Counted from the stretch's first letter, positions 44,119 to 53,454 are shown. The stretch is 64,000 nucleotides of DNA from JASSUD01 sp031963405 (GCA_031963405.1 JASSUJ010000001.1:1798001-1862000); one strand, 5' to 3'. The notes: generated by a model from the letters alone, not told the origin. Numbers and translations: made by a program.

Positions 44119-44807
44119 TTTTTTCCCCTTCTTCCTCGCGCCGATTAGAGCATTCATCTAATGATCTGCAGCTTTGTCGTCCTCGGCTTGCCGTACGTTC
44201 GTACTGTCTGCGCCGAGGACTGCGCGCTGCAAATCATTGGAGAAACGCTCTATTCGTTTTGCTTTGGCTTATTTTGAGCCTCTGGGTCGTGACGCCAGCG
44301 CATGCCGATAACATTGCCGTGCAGCGCGCTTCACTGGCAGCCGATGTTAACGGCGGTTGGAAGCTTGAGACGCTGTTTGCTTTTGAATTAAATAACAATC
44401 TTGAAGAAGCTATTAATAAAGGTATTGCATTGTGCTTTACCACCGAATTCACATTGACACGGCCGCGTTGGTATTGGTTTGATGAAGAAACGATTAGTCG
44501 TGAGCAAAATATCCGGCTTTCGTATCAGCCGCTGACGCGGCAATACCGTATTTCAAGCGGTGGCTTGCAGTTGGGTTTTCCAACGCTTAGCGATGCGCTG
44601 GCGGTGATCAAACATGTGACGACATGGCATGTGATTGATGCGGGTGAGATCTCGCCTGGCAAAACTTATACCGCTTCAGTACGCATGCACCTTAATACGG
44701 CGCTGATGCCTAAACCATTTCAAATTAATGCAGTAAATAACCGCGATTGGAATCTCTCCTCAGACTGGAAGCATTTCACTTTTACAGCAAGCCAATATGC
44801 ACGGTAA
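44115..44807 (+). CDS. DUF4390 exported protein with repeat-interrupted leader
   Basis: Periplasmic or membrane protein of unknown role that regularly accompanies the ntrY/ntrX-like pair in betaproteobacteria. GTG start overlapping the rsmB stop. After an odd basic leader comes a signal-like segment NALFVLLWLILSLWVVTPAHA, then the DUF4390 body (WKLETLFAFELNNNLEEAINKGIALCFTTEFTLTRPRWYWFDE). Codons for residues about 12-46 come from a 103-bp family-1 hairpin repeat inserted in frame, as in tamA. Overlaps ntrY by 11 bp. Confidence 0.85.
   Translation: MIFSPSSSRRLEHSSNDLQLCRPRLAVRSYCLRRGLRAANHWRNALFVLLWLILSLWVVTPAHADNIAVQRASLAADVNGGWKLETLFAFELNNNLEEAINKGIALCFTTEFTLTRPRWYWFDEETISREQNIRLSYQPLTRQYRISSGGLQLGFPTLSDALAVIKHVTTWHVIDAGEISPGKTYTASVRMHLNTALMPKPFQINAVNNRDWNLSSDWKHFTFTASQYAR
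44148..44250. repeat. Family-1 hairpin repeat inside the DUF4390 leader
   Basis: 103 bp, TA on both sides (44146-44147, 44251-44252). Imperfect arms GAGCATTCATCTAATGATCT / ATCATTGGAGAAACGCTC; core CTCGGCTTGCCGTACGTTCG, then TACTGTCTGCGCCGAGGAC. Element plus TA is 105 bp, frame-preserving. Confidence 0.75.
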
Positions 44808-47097
44808 AACTCGGTCGATTGTCCGTGTGGTATTTGCGCTAGTTGCGCTCACGGCGTTGCTCTTACTTGGAGCGCTGGCACTCGCGAGTGCTAATACGGC
44901 CTTTTTTGAGCGCTATTACTCATGGCTATATGCCGCGAATATTGCGATTGCCATCGTTTTTATGCTGACGGTTGGCAGCCTGGTTGCCATTATTATTGTG
45001 CGGCTTCGGGGCGGTAAATTTGGCACCCGTTTATTAGCTAAGTTGGCTGTATTTTTTGCTTTGGTTGGCGTGCTGCCAGGCAGCATTATTTATTTGGTTT
45101 CACTGCAATTTGTCTCGCGCAGCATTGAGTCATGGTTTGATGTGAACGTTGAGACTGCGCTTGAGTCAGGGTTGAATCTTGGGCGCGGTATGCTCGATAA
45201 CTCGTTAGCTGATTTGCGTAATAAAAGCCGCGTTGTGGCTGACCAGCTAGTGAATACGAATGCCACGAGTGCGCCCCTTGCGCTATCCCGTTTGCGCGAT
45301 CAATTCAGCTTGTCAAATGCCATTATCGTTTCGCCAACAGGGACTGTGCTGGCGCAAGCTTCGTCTAATTTGGCGGGGCTTTTGCCAGATGATTTGCCTA
45401 CCTCTTGGATGCTGCGCCAAGCACGTCAGCAACTGGGATATGCGACGATTGAAGGTAAATCAGGCACAGCTAAAGACGAATTGTGGCTGCGTGTCATTGT
45501 TCCTATTCCCAGTCGCTATCCCACTTCATTGCAAAACTATGATCGTTTTTTGCAATTGACGCAGTCTGTACCGCAGGCATTTGCGCGAGACGCCGAAGAT
45601 GTGCAGCGTGGGTATCGCAATTATCAAGAAAAAGCGTTTGGCCGTACGGGCTTGCGCAAGATGTATATCGGCACCCTAACGCTGGCCCTTTTCTTGGCGA
45701 CTTTTCTTGCGCTGATGCTTGCGTTTGTGCTGGGTAATCAATTAACTCGCCCCCTCTTTTTATTAGCACGCGGTACCGAAGAGGTCGCACGCGGGGACTA
45801 CACCCCCAAACGAGAAAGCAAAACAAATGATGAACTCGGCTTTCTGACGCAATCCTTTAATGCGATGACTCGTCAGCTTTCTGAAGCGCGTGCTGCGGTG
45901 GAAACTAACCAAGTGGCACTGGAAAATTCGAATGCGTATTTGGAAAGTATCTTGGCTAACCTGACTGCTGGTGTATTTGTGTTTGACCGTCAGTTCAGAT
46001 TAACCAAGGCTAATCTTGGCGCAGAGCGTATTTTTAAGCAGCCTTTTCATGAGCATTTACACGCGCCTCTTGAGCAAATAGCTGGGTTAGCAGAATTTGC
46101 CGCGATGGTACGCAATGCTTTTGCTGATCGAGAGGTGGCAAGTCAGGTGCAGCGTGGAGAGGTTGGCCATTGGCAGCAGCAGTTTGAAATCCCTGTGGCT
46201 CACGAAAAGAACGCCATTGTTTTATTGGTAAGAGGGACGCGCTTAACGTTGGCTGCAGCAGAAACTCAGAAAGAAGTGAGGACCAAAGAAGTCACTACAA
46301 AAGAAGCCACGACGGCTGGCTATGTGGTGGTCTTTGACGATATCTCGGATATTATTTCTGCACAGCGCTCGCTTGCCTGGGGCGAAGTGGCGCGTCGACT
46401 TGCGCATGAAATAAAAAACCCACTCACGCCGATTCAACTTTCTACCGAGCGCTTACAAATAAAACTCAGTGACAAGCTTGCGCCAGACGACGCGGCAGTG
46501 CTTAAGCGAGGTACCACGATGATCATTAATCAGGTAGCCGCGATGCAGCGTATGGTGGATGATTTTCGCGACTATGCGCGTACCCCACCTGCTGTTTTGC
46601 AGAGTTTGCAGCTCAATGATTTGATCAATGAAGTGCTGGCTCTTTATGATGTTGAGGATAGCAAAAGTATCATGCGCTTAGATCTTGCACCGTTGCCCAA
46701 AATTTATGGCGACGCTACGCAATTACGCCAGCTGATTCATAACTTATTGCAAAATGCTCAAGATGCTATCGCCCAAACAGAATTTCCTCGCGTGCTTATA
46801 GAAACAAAAACAGTAGAATATGGAAATTCTGATGCACAAGAAGGCACTAAGCGCCTTGCAGTGCGGCTCACTGTCTCCGACAATGGGGCTGGTTTTGCTT
46901 CAGGTGTGTTAGCGCGCGCCTTTGAGCCCTATGTGACCACTAAGGTAAAGGGCACGGGTTTGGGGCTGGCCATGGTGAAGAAGATTGTTGATGAACATGG
47001 TGCCAGAATCGATATCCGCAATCGTTCCAAAGAAGCGAATGAAGAGACATTAAGTGGTGCGCAGATCTCAATCCTCTTTCTTCGGTTGGCAGGCTGA
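44797..47097 (+). CDS. NtrY-like sensor histidine kinase
   Basis: 766 aa membrane sensor. Three N-terminal helices (VVFALVALTALLLLGALALAS, IAIAIVFMLTVGSLVAIIIV, LLAKLAVFFALVGVLPGSIIYLV), a periplasmic sensing part, a fourth helix near residue 295, HAMP (NQLTRPLFLLARGTEEVARGDY), PAS, the H-box RRLAHEIKNPLTPIQLSTERL, and an ATPase domain with NLLQNAQDAI and GTGLGLAMVKKIVDEHG. All catalytic motifs intact. Partner regulator at 47286. Confidence 0.93.
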   Translation: MHGKTRSIVRVVFALVALTALLLLGALALASANTAFFERYYSWLYAANIAIAIVFMLTVGSLVAIIIVRLRGGKFGTRLLAKLAVFFALVGVLPGSIIYLVSLQFVSRSIESWFDVNVETALESGLNLGRGMLDNSLADLRNKSRVVADQLVNTNATSAPLALSRLRDQFSLSNAIIVSPTGTVLAQASSNLAGLLPDDLPTSWMLRQARQQLGYATIEGKSGTAKDELWLRVIVPIPSRYPTSLQNYDRFLQLTQSVPQAFARDAEDVQRGYRNYQEKAFGRTGLRKMYIGTLTLALFLATFLALMLAFVLGNQLTRPLFLLARGTEEVARGDYTPKRESKTNDELGFLTQSFNAMTRQLSEARAAVETNQVALENSNAYLESILANLTAGVFVFDRQFRLTKANLGAERIFKQPFHEHLHAPLEQIAGLAEFAAMVRNAFADREVASQVQRGEVGHWQQQFEIPVAHEKNAIVLLVRGTRLTLAAAETQKEVRTKEVTTKEATTAGYVVVFDDISDIISAQRSLAWGEVARRLAHEIKNPLTPIQLSTERLQIKLSDKLAPDDAAVLKRGTTMIINQVAAMQRMVDDFRDYARTPPAVLQSLQLNDLINEVLALYDVEDSKSIMRLDLAPLPKIYGDATQLRQLIHNLLQNAQDAIAQTEFPRVLIETKTVEYGNSDAQEGTKRLAVRLTVSDNGAGFASGVLARAFEPYVTTKVKGTGLGLAMVKKIVDEHGARIDIRNRSKEANEETLSGAQISILFLRLAG

Positions 47098-47124
47098 ATG
47101 TAATGATGCGCTAGACATCTTAAG

Positions 47125-47237
47125 GAGTTTCTGCATGCTGCCCTCGCGGCGTCATGCCTCTCTTTTTATTATTAGGTACGCCTTAAACTGACAGCACAGG
47201 CATTACTTGCGATGAGGTTATGCAGAGATTGCCTAAA
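47125..47237. repeat. Diverged family-1 repeat between ntrY and ntrX
   Basis: Arms AGGAGTTTCTGCATGC / GGTTATGCAGAGATTGCCTA, with an expanded middle around TTTTTATTATTAGGTACGCC. Confidence 0.5.
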
Positions 47238-47285
47238 AAAGAAACAAAAAACAGCAAAAGAGAAACGCGCAAATAAAGGTAGGTA

Positions 47286-47960
47286 ATGGCAACTATTTTG
47301 GTAGTAGATGACGAAGTAGGTATCCGGGAATTGCTTTCAGAAATTCTGAGCGATGAAGGGCACCGCGTGGAAGTAGCCGGGAACGCGCAACAAGCACGCG
47401 ACTATCGGCTAAGTCAGGCACCCGATTTAGTCTTGTTAGATATCTGGATGCCCGATACCGATGGCGTCACTTTGCTAAAAGAATGGGCAGCGCACGGCTT
47501 GCTGACGATGCCAGTGATTATGATGTCAGGTCACGCGACTATCGACACGGCGGTAGAAGCCACAAAAATTGGTGCGCTCAATTTTCTTGAAAAACCCATT
47601 ACCTTGCAAAAACTGTTAAAAGCCGTGCAACAAGGTTTGGCACATGCTACGACAAGCATTTCGTCAACTCAGCTGCATCAGCCTAATGCTGCGTCAGTAG
47701 AAGCGGCTGCCGCGTCTAACCTCGATGCCCAAGGTGGCATGCCTGGCATTTTCACTCTGCCGACGACGGGCACCATTTCTTTTGATATTCCTCTGCGTGC
47801 TGCACGCGATGCGTTTGAGCGCGCTTATTTTGAATACCATCTTGTACGCGAAAAAGGCAGCATGACCCGCATTGCTGAAAAAACTGGGCTGGAACGCACG
47901 CATCTTTATCGCAAACTCCGCCAACTTGGGGTGGAGTTGATTAAAGGCAAAATGGAATAA
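47286..47960 (+). CDS. NtrX-like response regulator without AAA+ domain
   Basis: 224 aa. Receiver domain with phospho-acceptor Asp in DLVLLDIWMPDTDG (about residue 52), then a linker, and a C-terminal Fis-type helix-turn-helix (GSMTRIAEKTGLERTHLYRKLRQLGVEL). The sigma54-interacting AAA+ domain of classical NtrX is absent, so it would not activate sigma54 directly. Target genes unknown. Confidence 0.92.
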   Translation: MATILVVDDEVGIRELLSEILSDEGHRVEVAGNAQQARDYRLSQAPDLVLLDIWMPDTDGVTLLKEWAAHGLLTMPVIMMSGHATIDTAVEATKIGALNFLEKPITLQKLLKAVQQGLAHATTSISSTQLHQPNAASVEAAAASNLDAQGGMPGIFTLPTTGTISFDIPLRAARDAFERAYFEYHLVREKGSMTRIAEKTGLERTHLYRKLRQLGVELIKGKME

Positions 47961-47990
47961 CCTGCTCGCTTTCTTTTTCTTTTTTCATTT

Positions 47991-48030
47991 AGAAAGGCCC
48001 ACATAATCCGCGAATTATGTGGGCCTTTCT
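47991..48030. terminator. Strong hairpin after the ntrX-like gene
   Basis: Perfect 17-bp stem AGAAAGGCCCACATAAT / ATTATGTGGGCCTTTCT, loop CCGCGA, T-rich end. Confidence 0.85.
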
Positions 48031-48315
48031 TAGCTTGAAGCTATTCAAAATAAATAAGGTTTGCTTTCAAATTGGATAGGGCAGTGGGATATTTATATCC
48101 TTTGGACTAAAGGCGTGCTTAGGTGGCTTTTTACTTGCGCTAGCGATTGCATGCATATTAAAAAATAAAAGTCCTTTTCCTCAATACTTAAAAGATTGTG
48201 ATTTCCTCGTATTGTTAAATACGAGGAGGTAGCAGTCATTCCTATGGTCGTTTACTTATCACCACCTGCTTTTGACCGCTACGCCGATAATCTTTAAATA
48301 TTGATGAAATGAGCG
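48031..48315. other. Gap, no gene
   Basis: No gene seen. 48299-48316 (ATTGATGAAATGAGCGCTA) recurs as ATTGATGAAATGAGTGCTA near 32868 and in weaker form near 10352, a short dispersed word. Confidence 0.4.
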
Positions 48316-50124
48316 CTATAAAACTAGGCATGAAATATCAATGCCTAACGATGCTAAAGTAGATTGATCATTGTTTTTTAGGAGAGTATTAATTATCTCC
48401 GATTTTAGTTTGTACGTTTTTTTAAGCTCAATCAGTGTGGCCCGATCTTCGAGGTTTGTCACCGGATCGAACTGACTATGCGGCATCAGCTTTTTTACCG
48501 TAGCAACGTTGCCTATTGAAGCTGCCAGCATGAGGGGTGTTTTGCCGTCATGAGCTTTAGCGTCAATACAAACCTGTGCCTCAATTAGTGCATCAATACT
48601 ATCAATATTTCCTGCATTTGCAGCATGATGTAGCGGCCTCCATCCTTTCTCATCTTGTGATTCTTTATCTGCGTTGAGGGTAAGGAGAAGCTTCAGCATG
48701 TCTGGACGATAACTGCTAGCGACTGAATTTAATGGAGATAGCTTATATTTATTTTTAGCATCTATATCAATAGTACGGTTAATAGATTGAATAGCAGTCC
48801 CTTGCTCAGATGAATTCGTATTATCTTTTTGATTGCTTAAAATATTGATGACACTCCTTTGCCCCCATTTGGCTGCAGAATGAAATACGGAATCTCCTAG
48901 TTGATTTTTTGCTTCAAAATCAATTTCAGGATCTGCCCAAAAATATAGAATAATTTCAGTATGCCCATATTGAGCAGCAAGATGTGCAGGGGTATTTAAA
49001 AAGTAATTTTGATGGTTTTTCTCTGCGCCATATTGAATCAAGAGCTTGGTTATATCAAAAAATCCCAATTTTGATGCGAGTGTTAAAGCCGTATTTTGAG
49101 ATGAATCTGCCGTATGTATATTAGCCCCGCCTTTTATAAGCATACTCATGATTACAAAATCATCTGCTTGCTTTTCTCGTTTTGTTAAGCAAGCAAATAG
49201 AGGAGTATGGCCATAGACATCTCTTTTATCTAAATTGACTTTTTCATTAATAAAAAGCTCAAGAAATTCTAAATTCCTATGTTCAACAGCCCAGTGCACC
49301 ATATCCATCCCTATCGGGCTAAACATATTGCTTTTTATCATGAGCCTAACCAGCTCGATATCATTTCTAGCGCACGCTTCTATAATTTCAGTTCCGCTTA
49401 CATTGAAGGAGGTAATGAGAGCGCTAGGCGGAATGTCTAGAAAAAATTTTAATTGAGGATCTGATTTTTGTATCAAATAATATATTGATTGATCGGAAAT
49501 AAAAGAGATTTGCTCTGGGGAAATGTCTTTATGATCCTGAAGCTTGATAAGTGATTTTGCAGAATAAGATAATTCATCTTCAGTCTGGTGATTTGAAAAA
49601 AAGATCTCTATCTTATCTAAATATTCTAATTTTTTTCTTATATCATGATTTTCAGATTCAAGAAGAATTAGCTCTAGCGCACGGTATGGTCGCCCTCGTA
49701 GTATATTTCCTAAAAAAATATTATTTAATAAAAAATTTAAAGAATTATATTTCTCGCTTTTTACTGTTTTTAGTGCTGTGGTTAAAAATAATCTAATTTC
49801 CCTTCCATTTTTATAAATTTCATTTTTTTCGGCATCTCTGGTTTTAAATAATTTCTCTAAATATTTTTCTGTTGCAGCTAAGAAAAATTTATTGACTAAT
49901 TGAAAATTAAAAAGATTGTTCTTCGATAAAATAACGAAATAAATAATTAATTCTAAAATTTCTGGATGCAGTTTATCTAGTATTCGATTTGGGCCAAAGC
50001 TTGGCTTTAAATATAATGGCTCTGCATTTTCTATTAAATTTTTTTCTTCTGTGCTAGTTGTTTGATTATTTTTTTTGTTGGCGCTTGAGATAACTGGTGA
50101 ATTAATTGATAAGTGAGGTAGCAT
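48316..50124 (-). CDS. Ankyrin-repeat protein with F-box-like N-terminal domain
   Basis: 602 aa, no signal peptide, Asn/Ser-rich start. Residues about 49-93 (LDKLHPEILELIIYFVIL, then LFNFQLVNKFFLAATEKYLEKLF) fit the F-box pattern: L-P-E-I-L-x-x-I, then a V-N/C-K/R-x-F-x-x-A helix. Residues about 225-580 contain eight or so ankyrin repeats, e.g. YGHTPLFACLTKRE, QNTALTLASKLGFFDITKLLIQYGAE, NTPAHLAAQYGHTEIILYF, GWRPLHHAANAGNIDSIDALIEA, GKTPLMLAASIGNVATVKKLM. The gene is clearly more AT-rich than its neighbours. Similar F-box/ankyrin pairs are known in translocated effectors of intracellular bacteria (e.g. Legionella AnkB), so a host-directed role is plausible. The F-box call is by eye. Confidence 0.8.
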   Translation of the reverse strand: MLPHLSINSPVISSANKKNNQTTSTEEKNLIENAEPLYLKPSFGPNRILDKLHPEILELIIYFVILSKNNLFNFQLVNKFFLAATEKYLEKLFKTRDAEKNEIYKNGREIRLFLTTALKTVKSEKYNSLNFLLNNIFLGNILRGRPYRALELILLESENHDIRKKLEYLDKIEIFFSNHQTEDELSYSAKSLIKLQDHKDISPEQISFISDQSIYYLIQKSDPQLKFFLDIPPSALITSFNVSGTEIIEACARNDIELVRLMIKSNMFSPIGMDMVHWAVEHRNLEFLELFINEKVNLDKRDVYGHTPLFACLTKREKQADDFVIMSMLIKGGANIHTADSSQNTALTLASKLGFFDITKLLIQYGAEKNHQNYFLNTPAHLAAQYGHTEIILYFWADPEIDFEAKNQLGDSVFHSAAKWGQRSVINILSNQKDNTNSSEQGTAIQSINRTIDIDAKNKYKLSPLNSVASSYRPDMLKLLLTLNADKESQDEKGWRPLHHAANAGNIDSIDALIEAQVCIDAKAHDGKTPLMLAASIGNVATVKKLMPHSQFDPVTNLEDRATLIELKKTYKLKSEIINTLLKNNDQSTLASLGIDISCLVL

Positions 50125-50600
50125 ATAAATTATGTAAAGAAAAATTTAATATTTAATTGGTGGTTAGTTAATTTAAAATTTTTTATGTAAATAAATAATT
50201 TTAAAAATTTATTTGATTAATTGTGCTCTTAATCAAGATATACATAGGAATGCGATGTATAAGCAACAGAAGGCTTTATCTTAGGATTTAAAGATAAATG
50301 GTTGGGCAAAAAATTTACTTAATGAAATTTTTTGGTAGAGAAAATTTATGGTTTGGTTTTTTTGATTTATTGAATACTGTATTTGTGGCAGCTTTGCACT
50401 TATCTTGGATATTTTATAAAGTCTACCTCAAATCTTTCAATAAGAAATATTAAAAAATCAGAAAATAAACTAATACTATTCTGTTCCTAAAATAAGCTAG
50501 GATATAGCTTATATCTTGAGATTCGCGCTGATTTTCTTTGATTAATAAAAAAATATAGATTGATTTTTTAAAGCTCACTATTAATTTTAAATAGCTAAAG
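50125..50600. other. AT-rich gap
   Basis: Very AT-rich, no gene recognised. It is the upstream region of the ankyrin gene (minus strand) and lies before array B. Confidence 0.5.
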
Positions 50601-50643
50601 AGAGTTGCGATTTATCTAGCAAAAAAACGAGTAGTTCAGGAGA

Positions 50644-50672
50644 TTGAGCGGTATTTTGGCGATTGCTATAGT
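50644..50672 (+). promoter_or_regulatory. Promoter of tRNA array B
   Basis: TTGAGC (50644-50649), 17 bp, TATAGT (50667-50672), then GGGGCCATCTGATC and the first tRNA at 50699. The block 50601-50698 is the inverted copy of 1473-1570 with one difference seen. Confidence 0.75.
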
Positions 50673-50698
50673 GGGGCCATCTGATCAAACAGATAGAT

Positions 50699-50771
50699 GG
50701 CCCGGTAGCTCAGTTGGCAGAGCAGTGGATTAAAAATCTACCGGACGGTGGTTCAACTCCACCCCTGGCCA
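50699..50771 (+). tRNA. tRNA-Phe-like, anticodon AAA (array B, copy 1)
   Basis: 73 nt, D stem GCTC/GAGC, anticodon stem GTGGA/TCTAC with loop TTAAAAA, T arm GGTGG-TTCAACT-CCACC, acceptor end CCTGGCC-A followed by CCTT (no CCA). Confidence 0.85.
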
Positions 50772-50799
50772 CCTTTTAAAGTGTTAGTGAAGTACAGAT

Positions 50800-50872
50800 G
50801 GCCCGGTAGCTCAGTTGGCAGAGCAGTGGATTAAAAATCCGCCGGACGGTGGTTCAATTCCATCCCAGGCCA
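50800..50872 (+). tRNA. tRNA-Phe-like, anticodon AAA (array B, copy 2)
   Basis: 73 nt, loop TTAAAAA. T arm GGTGG-TTCAATT-CCATC is an intermediate between the two array subtypes with one G-T wobble. Acceptor end CCAGGCC-A, no CCA. Confidence 0.85.
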
Positions 50873-50900
50873 CCTTTTAAAGTTTTAGTGAAGTACAGAT

Positions 50901-50973
50901 GGCCCGGTAGCTCAGTTGGCAGAGCAGTGGATTAAAAATCTACCGGACGGTGGTTCGACTCCACCCCTGGCCA
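50901..50973 (+). tRNA. tRNA-Phe-like, anticodon AAA (array B, copy 3)
   Basis: 73 nt, loop TTAAAAA, T arm GGTGG-TTCGACT-CCACC, acceptor end CCTGGCC-A, no CCA. Followed by a CTTAAAGCTTCAG flank resembling that after the normal tRNA-Phe. Confidence 0.85.
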
Positions 50974-51119
50974 CCTTCTTAAAGCTTCAGTTAAAGTCTC
51001 CATTAGAGTTTCAATCTATATCCCATCCCAGTTTTTTTAAAGATAGGCTTCAGTTTTATCTCTTTCTTGATAATTAGTGGTTAGTCTCAACTAATCTAAT
51101 AATTTAGTGAGTAAAGTAC

Positions 51120-51148
51120 TTGAGGTGTATGGCCGCGTTTGCTATAGT
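51120..51148 (+). promoter_or_regulatory. Promoter of tRNA-Phe(GAA)
   Basis: TTGAGG (51120-51125), 17-bp spacer, TATAGT (51143-51148), tRNA start 22 bp later. Same architecture as the array promoters. Confidence 0.75.
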
Positions 51149-51170
51149 GGAGCCCGTCTGATTAGACAGT

Positions 51171-51434
<264 letters not shown>

Positions 51435-51461
51435 ATTTGCAGTAGGGTTGGGCCGGATGGG

Positions 51462-52331
51462 TCAGTGGGGGGGCGTTAATTGCACCCGCTCGACGCGACA
51501 ACGTGGCTCCCAGCGCATCAGTGCAGTAGCGGCTGCCGCGTAAAGCTGGGCATGCGTGGTCGCATGGTTGGGGGCATCGATGAAATTAGCGAGATCACAA
51601 CCAAACTCGCGCCGCATGACGCGAGAGGCGAGTGGGGTAGTGAGAATGCGCTGGATCGATTGAATAAGATGGGCGTAGCCAGTCAGTGTGCGGCCCGTGC
51701 GGGGATGCATGCCTTTCATTGCGGCCCCCCTGACAGGACTGCCGCCGGCTTCGACGCCGCCGTGACGGTGGTGGGTCAGGCTAACCCCGCCTGCTTGAAT
51801 ATCGCCGCTGGCGTGAAGACTGCCCTCAATCCGTGCGCCTTCTCCGCCTTTCCCTACTAGCCCGCCTGCATAAGACAGTTGGCCTTGCTCAGTGAGATGG
51901 CTAGTACAAACGGTATGAGGCGCGTTAAGCGTGATCGTGCCAGGCGTAGCTAGCGTGATTGCGCCGCCGTCAGGCAGGTTAACTTGTAAAGTGTGCTGTG
52001 TGTGATCGTAGGCCAGCACGGCACCGTCGGGATACTGCATCAGATGGAGGCTGGCTTGATCGCTGGAGGCAGGATAACTATCGCAATACAGCTCAAATAA
52101 CACGACGCCAGTGCTCAATTCACCGCCTGGCGACAGTAATAGCACTTGCTCACCTAACGTAGGGGCTTGCCAAGTGCGTGTACGCCCGGTGGCGAGTGTG
52201 AACCAATTGAGCCAATCGGTCGTGAGCTCACCCGCCTTCACGTGGCATTGGGCGCGCTGATGATCAACAGCGGCAATGGTGCCGAAGCGCAATAGGTTGT
52301 GCAGTAAGCGGGAAAGTTCTGTCGAGTGCAT
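51462..52331 (-). pseudogene. P2-like baseplate spike gpV fused to truncated gpW
   Basis: The N-terminal 200 residues resemble phage baseplate protein V (LLRFGTIAAVDHQRAQCHVKAGELTTDWLNWFTLATGRTRTWQAPTLGEQVLLLSPGGE, a glycine-rich region ending GGVSLTHHRHGGVEAGG). The last 85 (MKGMHPRTGRTLTGYAHLIQSIQRILTTPL...) are the start of gpW/gp25 wedge protein, normally a separate gene, and the protein stops after RVERVQL, before the gp25 C-terminus. The two frames have become one, and the gene is cut near the repeat boundary. The start is uncertain (ATG 52331; GTG 52355 also open). Probably non-functional. Confidence 0.8.
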
Positions 52332-52509
52332 GCTGTTATCGTGCATGCCCCTCACGCTTAATGCACGGACTCAAAGTTATCCTCACGTCGAGGATAACTT
52401 AGCGATAACTCAATGATTAAAAAAGCGCCGAAGAAAATAAGAAAGGCGCCGGCCCTCTCTCAGAAAGTACGGCGCCCTAAGGAATGCTTAATGCTGAAAA
52501 TCAGCATAT

Positions 52510-53454
52510 TTAATGCAGTTGAAGCTTTTTAGCTAAATCGGCAATTTTTTCTTGGCTAACGCCGGTTACGCTCTCAATTAAATCCACGGCCATATGCTTT
52601 TTTAACATATTGGCAACCGTGGTTTCTAGCGCTGCCTGCATGCCTTTTTGCATGCCTTCTTGCATGCCTTGCTGCATGCCTTGCTGCATGCCTCTTTGCT
52701 CAAATTTTTGTGCGAGTGTTGCCATGACTTCCTCGTATTGCGGGGTAGATTCTGCTAAAAGATGAAGAAATGCTTGTTCATCATCGCATTTCCCTTGTTC
52801 GATTAGATATTGCAAGAGTCCCTTCGTCTTGTCAACGGGGTGAGGATAATCTACTAGTAGCGGCAGGACTTTTTTTAAAATGGTCGCAATATCACGGACA
52901 TAGATATCTTTCATCACCATTTCGAAGGCCGCGGCATGCCGATGCGTACTCAATTCTTCATCTGGCGTGACGGTTAAATCAATCAGGCGTATCTGAGCCG
53001 GAAAAACTTTTTGAGCCAATTCAGGCTGTTCAAAACAATCCAAGATGTTAGTTGAATAAGGGTAAGGGCATTTTGTCCCTTGATAGAACAAGATAGGCAC
53101 GACCACAGGCAATTTTTTACTTCGTTTTTGCTCAAGGTGGCGACGCATTGCGGCAATTTGATATTCCATCATGCGAAAAGGCATGAGCTTATCTGGGGCG
53201 TGCTGATGCTCGATGAGCATATACGCATAGAAAGTTTCGTCTTTGTCTTTCGCTTTAAGGGCATAAAGAATATCGGAAAAACGTTGACGCATATCCGAGG
53301 TAATGAACGACGCATTTTCTAAATGCAACGTCGCCATATCACACTGCGCAAGCAAGTCAGGATCTAGATAAGCTTGTAAGAAGGCTTGCGCGACCGTGAT
53401 ATCTGTCATAAAGCTTCGGAAAAATGAATCGTGCGGCTGGGTAATCTGGCTCAT
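52510..53454 (-). CDS. Rpn-family recombination-promoting nuclease / PD-(D/E)XK transposase
   Basis: 314 aa. N-terminus HDSFFRSFMTDITVAQAFLQAYLDPDL and the nuclease core LIEHQHAPDKLMPFRMMEYQIAAMRRH with IPILFYQGTKCPYPYS match the Rpn/transposase_31 family. A repetitive QQGMQQGMQEGMQKGMQ linker precedes the C-terminal helices, also typical. Intact frame. It lies between phage fragments, as a later insertion or cargo gene. No terminal inverted repeats found. Confidence 0.85.
   Translation of the reverse strand: MSQITQPHDSFFRSFMTDITVAQAFLQAYLDPDLLAQCDMATLHLENASFITSDMRQRFSDILYALKAKDKDETFYAYMLIEHQHAPDKLMPFRMMEYQIAAMRRHLEQKRSKKLPVVVPILFYQGTKCPYPYSTNILDCFEQPELAQKVFPAQIRLIDLTVTPDEELSTHRHAAAFEMVMKDIYVRDIATILKKVLPLLVDYPHPVDKTKGLLQYLIEQGKCDDEQAFLHLLAESTPQYEEVMATLAQKFEQRGMQQGMQQGMQEGMQKGMQAALETTVANMLKKHMAVDLIESVTGVSQEKIADLAKKLQLH

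Noticed and set aside
51480..51860. Plus-strand ORF of 126 aa antisense to gpV/gpW
   Set aside because: Shadow of the phage gene on the opposite strand.
52356..53454. Insertion sequence around the Rpn-type gene
   Set aside because: The gene is intact, but no terminal inverted repeats or target duplication could be found around it.
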